Assembly (NCBI GenBank): GCA_009929615.1 | Contig: SAAB01000003.1 | Location: forward strand, 1 to 64,000 | Direction: 5' to 3' | DNA length: 64,000 bases | Source of the DNA: Clostridia bacterium | GTDB lineage: Bacteria > Bacillota > Clostridia > Lachnospirales > Lachnospiraceae | Shown: positions 1 through 8,050 of the stretch, in pieces | Position numbering within the stretch: the first letter of the stretch is position 1 | Layout of the letters: every line of letters begins with the position of its first letter | The notes under the pieces: generated by a model | Databases searched by the model: none | Seen by the model: only the letters and a program-made list of their open reading frames with translations | What the model was told of the DNA's origin: nothing | Program-made: the position numbers and the translations under genes

Positions 1-123
1 GATAAACGAACAGCATTGCTTTTCCATCCGGTCAAGGGTGGCGTAACAAATCAATACATTACGTGGTGGCAATCCCACGAAAAAAATGATTGACCCTATT
101 TTTTTGCTGTTTTTCTTTTCCAT
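1..123 (-). CDS. Start of an unidentified gene under cobalamin riboswitch control (partial)
   Basis: An open frame begins with ATG at 123 and runs off the left edge (41 codons, start MEKKNSKKIG followed by a short hydrophobic stretch SIIFFVG). A purine-rich ribosome site (AGAGGAAG) lies just upstream. It lies about 55 bases past the terminator of the cobalamin riboswitch, so its product should belong to B12 or cobalt uptake, B12 synthesis or a B12-sparing isozyme. I do not recognise the sequence: the visible part matches no B12 transporter or synthesis protein I know. An overlapping ATG at 127 in another frame stops after ten codons. The hydrophobic segment could be a signal or membrane anchor, but this is a guess from too few residues. 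Confidence 0.4.
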   Translation of the reverse strand, partial: MEKKNSKKIGSIIFFVGLPPRNVLICYATLDRMEKQCCSFI

Positions 124-177
124 TTCATTTTCTTCCTCTCTTGTGTTTTTTTATGCAGCGAATTCTGTTTCCAGCCA

Positions 178-211
178 AACAAAAAACCTCCTGCCATAAT
201 AGCAAGAGGTT
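178..211 (-). terminator. Riboswitch expression-platform terminator
   Basis: Read on the minus strand, AACCTC-TTGC and GCAG-GAGGTT form a stem with a short AT loop and run straight into a run of six Ts. It lies between the cobalamin aptamer and the start codon at 123, so it is the likely ligand-dependent terminator. Confidence 0.8.
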
Positions 212-289
212 CTAATCACGCTGACTAAGAATGCCTGATTCCAGAAAAACCAAGCACATCTTTCCCATGCATGAACCAATTACTCGTGG

Positions 290-472
290 TCTACATCTCT
301 ATACCAGGCAGGTCTTCTGACTTAAAGTTCTTCGTATCCATTACGCCTTCCCAAATCTTCTGATTCAGTGGCTTTCATCAATGGTACTCCCTTTTTACAG
401 CGACGAGTTCGTTCAGGATTTTCACCTGATTCCCTTTTCACCAAAAACACTTCGTTTTTGACACCTGTTATA
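290..472 (-). promoter_or_regulatory. Cobalamin (AdoCbl) riboswitch aptamer
   Basis: Read on the minus strand the region holds the cobalamin hallmarks in order: a 5' strand ending in ACAGGTG, then GGGAATCAGGTGAAAATCC, the core ACGAACTCGTCGCTGTAA and, near the 3' side, AGTCAGAAGACCTGCC, which can close with the 5' strand. These are the conserved blocks of the B12 riboswitch family, including the loop that pairs with the expression platform. A terminator follows at 178-211. With ligand bound the downstream gene would be switched off. An extended -10-like TGTTACACT lies upstream near 497-492; I could not fix a convincing -35. Confidence 0.93.
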
Positions 473-549
473 TCATTATTTATTTAGTTATAGTGTAACA
501 TACTTTGTCAAGTGGGCAAAGCATCATTTGCATTCCCCTTTTTAAGGTA

Positions 550-1263
550 CTAAAACAACATCTTCCCCATATTGGTGAGGGTGGATAATAAATAGTTATT
601 ATTATACAGCCAGCTCAGATAAATATTACTGCTAATCTGGGCACTAACCCATTCTCCCGGACCTGTCCACGAAAAGATGGTGACCACAATGCAGAGTACC
701 CACAAAATGATAAATCCATGCACCGCGCCAAAAGCTATACCGCCCAGCCGGTTCATCCCATTAAGAATTGGCAGCTTGCTGATTAAATCCAGACTTGCTG
801 CAATAATCTTCAAAATAATCACGGATAAAATCAAAACGATTAGAAAAGCCAGTGCATTTATAATCAAGCATGCCATATAGGCAGCCACATATTGATTAAA
901 CTGATTAACGCCCAATGCTTCATAAATCTGATTATTATTGTTCTCTACCAAGGCCTGTTTCAATGAATCCGGCAAAGGGTAAGTATTAATTTCTTCTATC
1001 TGCTGGGACACCTTCTGGCTCTGTTCCTCAGCCCTTGCATCCAGCTTATCTTCAATACTTCCTTCAATAGATGTATAAATCGGTGTCACCTGCAGTACTT
1101 TTCCCAGATAAGGACCCAGCTGTACAGCAAGAAATATAGCAATCATCACCGAAAATGCAGCAAAGAAGGTTTTAATAAAGCCTCTGATACCACCAATAAT
1201 AATCGCTGCAAGTAAAATCACCGCAGCAATTATCAAAACAATATTCATATTCGTTATATCCAT
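550..1263 (-). CDS. cvpA: CvpA family membrane protein
   Basis: A 237-residue membrane protein with the CvpA/colicin V production layout. Two closely spaced hydrophobic helices lie at the N-terminus (around residues 7-50) with the family-typical GGIRGF between them. A hydrophilic, Gln/Glu-rich loop follows, then two further helices around a GRLGG-like NRLGGIAFGAVHG turn. CvpA proteins are small integral membrane proteins linked to secretion and envelope stress; the exact role is not settled. I chose ATG at 1263; a TTG at 1272 sits closer to the AAAGGCGG ribosome site and cannot be excluded. It lies 19-20 bases behind a DUF5711-type gene and looks like the last gene of that operon. Confidence 0.8.
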   Translation of the reverse strand: MDITNMNIVLIIAAVILLAAIIIGGIRGFIKTFFAAFSVMIAIFLAVQLGPYLGKVLQVTPIYTSIEGSIEDKLDARAEEQSQKVSQQIEEINTYPLPDSLKQALVENNNNQIYEALGVNQFNQYVAAYMACLIINALAFLIVLILSVIILKIIAASLDLISKLPILNGMNRLGGIAFGAVHGFIILWVLCIVVTIFSWTGPGEWVSAQISSNIYLSWLYNNNYLLSTLTNMGKMLF

Positions 1264-1282
1264 AAATTCCAATACCGCCTTT

Positions 1283-2494
1283 CTATTTCAGTCGGATAGT
1301 CTGCATACTTTGGGTGTCCATAAGAATATACTCGCCAGCTTTTTCTGCCGGAGAAACACTCTCTATATCGTGCTCAAAGACATATTGGAATTTTTTATGT
1401 CCTCTATATGTATAAATTTCACATTCCTGATTATTATAAAAAATAATATCTTTATCAGAAGCTGATACAGAACGGTAGTCAAAGTCAAAGGTGAAGTCTG
1501 CTGCTTTGCCTCCCGAAAAATTATAAACTTCAAGGGCATACTTGTCCACAGTCTCCCCTTCTTCTGCTTCCTCGGTATTCCTTGTAACAACACCGATATG
1601 ACTGTCTGTCACAAAAATACTTCTGGCTTCTGCCTCAAATGTGCGATTTACCCGCTCATCAACTGTATCTTTAAAACGATATGTCATAAATCCAGCTTCT
1701 CCGCAAGCCAATACAGTCTGGTCACTCACAAATTCAATTCGCGGAATAAGTTGTTCATAATCAAATGTTCCTGCAGGACTGCTGCTTGCTTCAGCATTTG
1801 AAAAGTTGTAAAAAACAACACGTCCACTGATTTTTCCGCCTTCAAAAACAGCATAGCTGACCGCCAGCCGTGTTGCATCTTCGGACAAGGCCAAGGACAA
1901 TGGATAACCTGTCGTTTCGATAGATGCCTTGACGCTTGCCAATATTCCACCCTGTCTGTCGTAGAGATTAATCTGGCTCGACGCGTCATCGGACAGCACA
2001 ACAGCTACAACACCCTGTCTGCTGACACGTATATCTTCCAACGGTTTCTCCAGTCGAATCTGCCCCTGAAGACCGTCACCGTCAAATATGTACACGCTGT
2101 TAGCCCCAACGTCACCGATGGCAATGTATTCATCACAGGCACTCATCTTCGGTGCTGCCATTCCAAATACCTGATTCCAAATCATATCTCCGTTGTTATT
2201 GGTAAAGGACACACCGTCCTTGCTGTAACATATAACTCCATCATCCCTAAAATAATAATTTGCAGACGTATCACTGTCCCTTTCCGTCGTACTAACCACT
2301 TCATAGTTATGATACGTCCGCAATAAAAACCACAGCACGCCACCAATCAGCACTGCTGCTGCAATAACAACTCCGATAACGATTTTTTTATGATCTGCGA
2401 GCCAGCCCTTCAGAAGCCAGCATCGGTACTTTATAATATCCCATACTTTTTTCCAATGTAAACGTAATTTTTCCATGTCCCTAGTATAACCCAT
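1283..2494 (-). CDS. DUF5711 family protein: single-pass membrane protein with extracytoplasmic beta-propeller-like domain
   Basis: 403 residues. A basic N-terminal segment (KKVWDIIKYR...HKK) precedes one strong membrane helix around residues 39-58. The rest is a hydrophilic domain with repeated short strands of the kind seen in propellers (phrases such as DGVICYSKDG, YIAIGDVGANSVYIFDGDG, GVVAVVLSDD). The pattern matches the DUF5711 family of Clostridia, usually next to cvpA as here. The topology implies an outward-facing domain anchored by its N-terminus; no enzymatic motif is visible. Start choice is uncertain: ATG at 2494 has GGGG only two bases away, and ATG at 2476 has no better site. 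It follows the LysM gene by 24 bases, so the three genes probably form an operon. Confidence 0.65.
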   Translation of the reverse strand: MGYTRDMEKLRLHWKKVWDIIKYRCWLLKGWLADHKKIVIGVVIAAAVLIGGVLWFLLRTYHNYEVVSTTERDSDTSANYYFRDDGVICYSKDGVSFTNNNGDMIWNQVFGMAAPKMSACDEYIAIGDVGANSVYIFDGDGLQGQIRLEKPLEDIRVSRQGVVAVVLSDDASSQINLYDRQGGILASVKASIETTGYPLSLALSEDATRLAVSYAVFEGGKISGRVVFYNFSNAEASSSPAGTFDYEQLIPRIEFVSDQTVLACGEAGFMTYRFKDTVDERVNRTFEAEARSIFVTDSHIGVVTRNTEEAEEGETVDKYALEVYNFSGGKAADFTFDFDYRSVSASDKDIIFYNNQECEIYTYRGHKKFQYVFEHDIESVSPAEKAGEYILMDTQSMQTIRLK

Positions 2495-2518
2495 TTCCCC
2501 AAAAATATCACTACTTTT

Positions 2519-3580
2519 TTAAGGCAGTTCCAGAATCATCCCTTCATAAATCATATCCGGATCTGAAATATCGTTGATTTCACATATGGTATCCACATAG
2601 CTTCTGCTGTCATACAGGCTCAAAGATATATTGGCCAAGGTATCTCCCTTCCGGACCGTATAACGTTTTGATGTTCCTCCGCTTGTCATCGTCGCAGATT
2701 CCGATACCTCACTTTCTTTCTCTGTCTCAGTAAGGGTTTCTCTGGTGGATGCAATTTCCCCCTCCACCACTTTCACCGTAACCGGTTCTTCCTCCGCTCT
2801 ACCGCTCACCGTCTGGGCTTTTAAAGGTATATAAAATCGATTTACCAGGGTAATCCCCAGAGCAACGGCTGCTATCGCCGCTACAAATGTCCCGGCTACT
2901 TTTCTGCCTTTTCCCCTGCCCTTTTCAGGTTGTTCTCCACCCAGGCCTTTTTGTAAGTTTCGGGACTTCTTCACATTCGCCGCTTCCATCCCTTTTTCCC
3001 CGCCCGTATCCTTGCGATGTTCTACCATATAACTCTGCATCGCCTCGTTACGTTCATAATAAATATAATATCCATGCTGTCTGGTCAGCTTACCATTCTC
3101 ATAAATAAAGAAAGCATCTTCCCTATCCAGCGGGTCCATTAAAAATAGAGTTTTCTCCCGTCCAGGGAACTGGTCCACATGGATTTTCGTTATTTTCTCA
3201 TTAATCCCCAGAGATTTTCCCGGCCGCGTTAAAAACCATCCAACAATTTCACTATCATGAAAATATTTACGCATAGTCCCATAAATATCTTCCCATAAAT
3301 CGCTGCAAAAAGAGACTTGGTCCTCGTCTACACTCACCGCTGGAATCCCTATAGCTCCATTAATAAAAGTCAATCTGGTATCTTCCTGTTTCGTATGAAA
3401 CCCAAGAAGAATCGCTGCACTCTGTTTGTTGGAATATTCCGATGCCAACTGATTCATATAGGTCACCACATAGTCTTCCACGTAAATCTTCTTCTTTTCC
3501 TCGGGCAAACCAATCTGACGGATATTCTTCGGTAATTTCAGTTTCTCCTGACTGTTCAACTGACTCATGACTTCAACCAT
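2519..3580 (-). CDS. Membrane protein with degenerate MPN/JAB-like domain and C-terminal LysM
   Basis: 353 residues from ATG 3580, chosen for the GGGAAGGTGAGG ribosome site. Residues about 30-190 read like an MPN (Mov34/JAB1) fold: SAAILLGF, VGWFLTRPG in the place of the JAMM VGWYHSHPG, then LFLMDP and FFIYENG.L. The two metal-binding histidines are replaced by Leu and Arg, so it should not be an active metalloprotease. A Lys/Arg-rich stretch and one membrane helix (about 225-245) follow, then a Thr/Glu/Ser-rich linker. The last 50 residues are a LysM domain (YTVRKGDTLANISLSLYDS...). LysM binds peptidoglycan, so the MPN part would be cytoplasmic and the LysM outside. First gene of the LysM-DUF5711-cvpA cluster. 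Confidence 0.7.
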   Translation of the reverse strand: MVEVMSQLNSQEKLKLPKNIRQIGLPEEKKKIYVEDYVVTYMNQLASEYSNKQSAAILLGFHTKQEDTRLTFINGAIGIPAVSVDEDQVSFCSDLWEDIYGTMRKYFHDSEIVGWFLTRPGKSLGINEKITKIHVDQFPGREKTLFLMDPLDREDAFFIYENGKLTRQHGYYIYYERNEAMQSYMVEHRKDTGGEKGMEAANVKKSRNLQKGLGGEQPEKGRGKGRKVAGTFVAAIAAVALGITLVNRFYIPLKAQTVSGRAEEEPVTVKVVEGEIASTRETLTETEKESEVSESATMTSGGTSKRYTVRKGDTLANISLSLYDSRSYVDTICEINDISDPDMIYEGMILELP

Positions 3581-3746
3581 TACCTCACCTTCCCTGAATC
3601 CTACTTCGGAACAAGCACAGATTATCACATTCGAAAAAATTTATCTGGCGAAAACTGTCAGCCACTGCCCACAATTTATCGACATATTTTCTAAAATGAA
3701 TAAAGCCGCATATATATGTAAAGACTCAATTAAAAAAGGAGTTCAC

Positions 3747-4268
3747 ATGATGTATTGGATTCATCCTGATTTACCATCCGCTCCACAGCTTTTTCACCGC
3801 AGCCTAACATCCCTGCTCCGGGAATATAACAGGGATGCCCTGCCACTGATATTCATCTGCATTGGAAGCCCCTCTATTCTTGGTGACTGCCTTGGTCCGG
3901 TAATTGGCTCAGTTCTCTCGCCATCCCTCCCCGCAAAGGTCTATGGTACTTTAGATGCTCCGGTCCATGCCTTGAATTTCAGCCGTATTCTCCGGGAAAT
4001 CAAAAAACAGCACCAACGGCCATTTATCATAGCTATTGATGCTGCTCTGGGCACTTGCTCCCAGTCTGGTTATATTCTTCTTAAAAAAGGTCCGCTTTTC
4101 CCCTGAAAAGGTGTAGAAAAGAAACTTCCTCCCATCGGCGATTTACAGATTACTGGCGTCTTCCGGGATATATTCGCTCCATCTGCCGGCCACCAAATGG
4201 CCTGTTTCAGCCAATGTATCAGCGAAGGTATCTTAAAGCTCTACCCTGCCCTCCAGAGCACGGAGTAA
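3747..4268 (+). pseudogene. yyaC: yyaC-like sporulation protein interrupted by an in-frame TGA
   Basis: The reading frame starts at ATG 3747 behind AAAAAGGAG and encodes the YyaC (DUF1256, Gpr-protease-like fold) pattern: IGSPSILGDCLGPVIGS, VYGTLDAPVHALN, AIDAALG and GYILLKKGPL. At 4104-4106 the frame meets TGA. The same frame then continues with KGVEKKLPPIGDLQITGVF and stays open to TAA at 4266-4268. The family has a glycine-rich PGAGV.K.LPPIGD here, so TGA most simply replaces a GGA glycine codon. The full product would be about 173 residues, normal for YyaC; the truncated one has 119. Its 3' end overlaps the convergent recR end by 36 bases. Explanations are a recent nonsense mutation, a sequencing error or, least likely, recoding. 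Confidence 0.8.
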
Positions 4269-4829
4269 AGTAACTTCGTCGATATACTCCAAATCTCCGC
4301 CCACCGGAACACCGCTGGCAATCCGGCTGACCTTAATCCCCGTTGGCTTAATTAATTTACTGATATACATGGCCGTTGTTTCCCCCTCCAAGCTGGAGTT
4401 TGTAGCAATGATAACCTCATCCACATCACCCTGAAGGCGAAGCATGAGTTCCTTTAAGCGGATATCGTTTGGTCCGATACCCAGCATCGGAGAAATAGCT
4501 CCATGAAGCACATGATAAACACCCTCATATTTGCCGGTTTTCTCATAAGCCGCCAAATCTCTGGGTGTTTCCACAACCATGATTTCTTTTTTATTTCGCT
4601 TTTCGTTCCGGCACACCGGACACAGTTCACTATCGGTCAGATTATAACACTGCTTACAGTATTGTATATTCTCCCGGGCATCAACAATAGCTGATGCCAG
4701 TCCCTGCACCTGGTCCTTTGGCATATTAATAATATGAAATGCCAGACGCTGCGCTGATTTTGATCCAATGCCCGGCAGCCTTGATAATTCTTCAATAAGC
4801 CGGGTAATCTGGCCGCTGTAATAACTCAT
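4233..4829 (-). CDS. recR: Recombination protein RecR
   Basis: 198 residues, the standard length. The N-terminus has the helix-hairpin-helix [20 protein letters not shown] four-cysteine zinc finger follows ([16 protein letters not shown]), then a Toprim domain with VVETPRDL and the [17 protein letters not shown] signature near the C-terminus. RecR works with RecF and RecO to load RecA at gapped DNA. Its ATG overlaps the stop codon of the ybaB gene by one base (TAATG), so the two are translationally coupled in the usual dnaX-ybaB-recR operon. Confidence 0.97.
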   Translation of the reverse strand: MSYYSGQITRLIEELSRLPGIGSKSAQRLAFHIINMPKDQVQGLASAIVDARENIQYCKQCYNLTDSELCPVCRNEKRNKKEIMVVETPRDLAAYEKTGKYEGVYHVLHGAISPMLGIGPNDIRLKELMLRLQGDVDEVIIATNSSLEGETTAMYISKLIKPTGIKVSRIASGVPVGGDLEYIDEVTLLRALEGRVEL

Positions 4830-5188
4830 TAAAGTCCAAAGCCTCCAAGTCCGCCAAGGCCTCCCATACCGCCTGTTACTTTCGCCATAGATGACTGGGA
4901 AATCTCATCAATCTTTCTTAAAGCTTCATTTGTTGCAGCCACAATTAAATCTTCCAACATCTCGATATCATCCGGATCTACAACCTCTTCTTCAATTTTA
5001 ATAGAAATAACTTCTTTCTTACCAGAAACCTTAACAGTTACCGCACCACCTCCGGCAGTTGCTTCTGCTTCTGTTTCTTCAAGCACCTTTGTTGCTTCTT
5101 CCATCTGTTTCTGCATCTTCTGTGCCTGTTTCATTAAATTATTCATATTTCCAGGCATTCCTCCCGGAAATCCACCTCTTTTTGCCAT
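4829..5188 (-). CDS. ybaB: YbaB/EbfC family nucleoid-associated protein
   Basis: 119 residues. The N-terminus is Gly/Met/Asn-rich ([19 protein letters not shown]), then comes the family core [20 protein letters not shown], the beta-strand [15 protein letters not shown] and the tail [17 protein letters not shown]. Members form dimers that bind DNA as nucleoid proteins. It sits between dnaX and recR, the classical position. The ribosome site is AAGGAGG about seven bases before ATG 5188. Confidence 0.95.
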   Translation of the reverse strand: MAKRGGFPGGMPGNMNNLMKQAQKMQKQMEEATKVLEETEAEATAGGGAVTVKVSGKKEVISIKIEEEVVDPDDIEMLEDLIVAATNEALRKIDEISQSSMAKVTGGMGGLGGLGGFGL

Positions 5189-5212
5189 GTTTTATTCCTC
5201 CTTATATCTTAC

Positions 5213-6787
5213 TTATATGTCTTCGTCTATAAATTCTACATTGTCCAGCCGTATTTTATTCGGATTAATAAACAAGGCTTCTTCTGCCCTGCCACCTTCT
5301 AAAAGTCTGGAAACAATACGAATCGTCTTTCCTATATGTTCACTAATTGTCTTTTCAACAATCGCCTTGTGACTCTCTTCCTCAAAGTAGGCTTTGTTCA
5401 TATCCTCCCGGAATCCAAGAATAATCTGATTATCCGGTCCTGCACTAACCATGGCCGGCTTCAGCATAATCATAAGGCTTGCACCCAAGTCACTGGTTAT
5501 CTTACCCCACTGGTCAAGGACTGCTTTCACATCCTGGGCCTGTGCCGGAGGCAGGCTCGCCACCTCTTCTTCCTCTTCATCTGCTGCTTCTACAGCCAAA
5601 CGTCCGGAAGTTCTCGCCGGTGCCAGAGCAATACCTTTTTCAAGACGGTCTTCTAAAATGGCCAGCCGGTTTAATATGGATTCATAATTATTCTCCATCT
5701 GTGGCTTGCACAACTTGACAATTGCCAGCTCTATTAAAACTCTTTTTTGCGTCGAGTATCTAATCTGATTTGTTAATTCTGAAAAAATACGAATATATCG
5801 CATCAATACCGCCTGTTTAATCTCAGCAGCTTCTTCTTTTAAAGCTTCCAGATTCTCAGATGACATGTCTAATATATCTTCCATACCCTCCGAGCTCTGC
5901 ACCAGCATCAGGTTTCTAAGGTACCAGGTGAAATCTGTGACAAACTGTCCCAATTCTCTTCCCTGAATAACCACATCCTCCATCAGCTTCAATGCTCCGG
6001 TCGTATCCTGTGCCATTACAGCTCTCAACAGTCTGCTGAAAACCCCTGTATCCACAGCACCCAATATATCCAGCACATGTTCATAGGTCAACCGTTCGTC
6101 CAGATAAAATGCCACACACTGGTCTAACAGGCTTAGTGCATCACGCATGGAACCATCCGCTGCCCGACCTATATAACGCAGTGCTTTATCTTCCACATTC
6201 AGGCCTTCGGCCTGAACCAGTTCCGTTAATCTGTCCGTAATGGTATCCACTGTAATTCTGCGGAAATCATAACGCTGGCATCTCGAAAGAATTGTCACCG
6301 GAATTTTATGAGCTTCCGTTGTCGCCAGAATGAAAATAACATATTCCGGCGGTTCTTCCAAGGTTTTTAAAAGTGCATTAAATGCACCAATTGACAACAT
6401 ATGCACTTCATCAATAATGTAGACTTTATATCGCCCTTCTGTCGGAGAATATTCAACTTCACCACGAATCTCACGAATATTATCTACACCGTTATTTGAA
6501 GCCGCATCAATCTCTATCACATTCATTGACGACTGCTTCTGAATCGCTTCACACATAGCACATTTGCCACAAGGACTTCCATCTACCGGATGTTCACAAT
6601 TCACTGCCTTCGCGAAAATCTTAGCTACACTTGTTTTTCCGGTACCTCTGGTACCGCAAAACAGATAGGCATGTCCGACTCTTTCCAGCCGAATTTGATT
6701 CTTTAATGTTTTTACGATGTGTTCCTGACCTTTGACATCTTCAAATGTCTGTGGCCTCCACTTTCGATAAAGGGCCTGATAGGACAT
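5213..6787 (-). CDS. dnaX: DNA polymerase III subunit gamma/tau
   Basis: 524 residues, clamp-loader ATPase. It begins MSYQALYRKWRPQTF, has Walker A GTRGTGKTS, a zinc module with CEHPVDGSPCGKCAMC, the Walker B region IIDEVHMLS, sensor LATTEAHKIP and SRCQRYDFRRI. After about residue 370 comes an acidic linker and a tau-like C-terminal domain. I start at ATG 6787, eight bases after AAGGAG; the GTG nine bases upstream overlaps that ribosome site. DnaX holds the polymerase cores and loads the beta clamp. It follows pfk by 28 bases. No slippery A-run for gamma frameshifting stood out. Confidence 0.97.
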   Translation of the reverse strand: MSYQALYRKWRPQTFEDVKGQEHIVKTLKNQIRLERVGHAYLFCGTRGTGKTSVAKIFAKAVNCEHPVDGSPCGKCAMCEAIQKQSSMNVIEIDAASNNGVDNIREIRGEVEYSPTEGRYKVYIIDEVHMLSIGAFNALLKTLEEPPEYVIFILATTEAHKIPVTILSRCQRYDFRRITVDTITDRLTELVQAEGLNVEDKALRYIGRAADGSMRDALSLLDQCVAFYLDERLTYEHVLDILGAVDTGVFSRLLRAVMAQDTTGALKLMEDVVIQGRELGQFVTDFTWYLRNLMLVQSSEGMEDILDMSSENLEALKEEAAEIKQAVLMRYIRIFSELTNQIRYSTQKRVLIELAIVKLCKPQMENNYESILNRLAILEDRLEKGIALAPARTSGRLAVEAADEEEEEVASLPPAQAQDVKAVLDQWGKITSDLGASLMIMLKPAMVSAGPDNQIILGFREDMNKAYFEEESHKAIVEKTISEHIGKTIRIVSRLLEGGRAEEALFINPNKIRLDNVEFIDEDI

Positions 6788-6815
6788 GCTTCCCACTCCT
6801 TACTTCCAATTTGCT

Positions 6816-7892
6816 TTATTCATCTCCGAAACATATACCCATATCTTTAGCTTCACGAATAGCTGTTCCGTCCGGGTCAACATATTTTAATCTTCCTGCC
6901 GTCTCACCCAGAGGTACTGAAGTCACTTCAAAACCATCAAAGGCAACCATCTGTCCATATCTCCGCTCAACAACCAGCCGTCCTGCTGCTGCTCCAAGCC
7001 TTGAAGATATAAATCTGTCGTAGGCATCCGGGCTGCCGCCTCTCTGAGTATGTCCCGGAACAGTAATACGAACTTCTCTGCCGATAGCTTCCTGAATCTG
7101 AGCACCCAGTTCATAGGAAACAGACGGATAAGGACTTTCCATCTTCTTTTTATTATATTCTTTTTTGGTCAGCAGTGCATCCGACTTAGATATGGCACCT
7201 TCTGCCACTGCCAGAATTGAAAAACGTTTGCCTGCTCTATGACGGCGTTCAATCGCTGCCAAAACGCAGTCTAAATCATATGGTATCTCTGGCAGGAGAA
7301 TAATATCCGCTCCTCCGGCGATTCCTGAATGGAGCGTCAGCCATCCAACCTTGTGGCCCATAACTTCTACAATAAACACCCGTCCATGGGATGCCGCAGT
7401 TGTATGAATACAGTCAATCGCATTCGTCGCAATGTCCACCGCACTCTGGAAACCAAAGGTCATATCTGTTCCATATATATCATTATCAATAGTTTTGGGA
7501 AGAGAAACAATGTTCAATCCTTCTTCCATTAAAAGATTCGCCGTTTTCTGTGAACCATTTCCTCCAAGAATTACCAGACATTCCAATCCTAAATCCCTGT
7601 AGGTTTTTTTCATGGCCGCCACTTTATCAAAACCATCTTCCTCAATAATACGCATCTTTTTAAAGGGCTGTCTGGAGGAACCAAGAATCGTTCCGCCCAT
7701 TGTCAGAATTCCGGAAAAATCTGATGGACGCATAACCCTGTAGTCATTCAACATTAACCCTCTGTATCCATCTTTAAATCCAAGAACTTCAACGTCTTCA
7801 AGTTTATTATAAAGAACTTTTCCAACGCCTCGCATCGTTGCATTTAATGCCTGGCAATCACCACCGCTTGTTAACATGCCTATTCTTCTCAT
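6816..7892 (-). CDS. pfkA: 6-phosphofructokinase, mixed-type (group III-like)
   Basis: 358 residues, longer than the ~320-residue Bacillus/E. coli ATP-PFK. Sugar-phosphate motifs are present: LTSGGDCQALN at the N-terminus, PKTIDNDIYGTDMTFGF with the catalytic Asp, EVMGHKVGWLTLHSG and TVPGHTQRGGSPDAYDR. The phosphate-donor loop reads GGNGSQK. Family knowledge uses two positions to tell donors: Gly at the first site indicates ATP and Lys in PKTIDND is the PPi-type or group III residue. This protein has Gly plus Lys, like the mixed-substrate group III enzymes, so ATP use is the better guess. A good promoter precedes it (7944-7972). It is followed by dnaX. Confidence 0.92.
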   Translation of the reverse strand: MRRIGMLTSGGDCQALNATMRGVGKVLYNKLEDVEVLGFKDGYRGLMLNDYRVMRPSDFSGILTMGGTILGSSRQPFKKMRIIEEDGFDKVAAMKKTYRDLGLECLVILGGNGSQKTANLLMEEGLNIVSLPKTIDNDIYGTDMTFGFQSAVDIATNAIDCIHTTAASHGRVFIVEVMGHKVGWLTLHSGIAGGADIILLPEIPYDLDCVLAAIERRHRAGKRFSILAVAEGAISKSDALLTKKEYNKKKMESPYPSVSYELGAQIQEAIGREVRITVPGHTQRGGSPDAYDRFISSRLGAAAGRLVVERRYGQMVAFDGFEVTSVPLGETAGRLKYVDPDGTAIREAKDMGICFGDE

Positions 7893-7943
7893 AAAGTGTC
7901 TTCCTTTCTATTATGCCTTACCTTCTATTATGCCCTATCTTCT

Positions 7944-7972
7944 ATAATAAATGATGAAAAGAAGAATTGCAA
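7944..7972 (-). promoter_or_regulatory. SigA-type promoter of pfk
   Basis: On the minus strand TTGCAA (7972-7967), a 17-base spacer and TATTAT (7949-7944). It would start transcription near 7937. The leader then contains two copies of a 12-base TTCTATTATGCC-type direct repeat as seen on the plus strand (about 7907-7934). Confidence 0.7.
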
Positions 7973-8050
7973 TATCCTTATAGAAATGTCATTCAAACTA
8001 TGATACTATATAAACATTGAAAAAATCAATCATGAAAGGACTTGAAAATT

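Noticed and set aside
1598..1801. Plus-strand open frames opposite the DUF5711 gene and many similar shadows
   Set aside because: They lie antisense to well-supported coding regions, lack ribosome sites and show no domain pattern.
4104..4106. Selenocysteine codon in the yyaC-like gene
   Set aside because: No SECIS-like stem follows directly and the family has Gly here; a GGA to TGA change is simpler.
7907..7950. CRISPR-like short direct repeats before pfk
   Set aside because: Only two 12-base copies and a degenerate third, with no spacer regularity; likely leader repeats.
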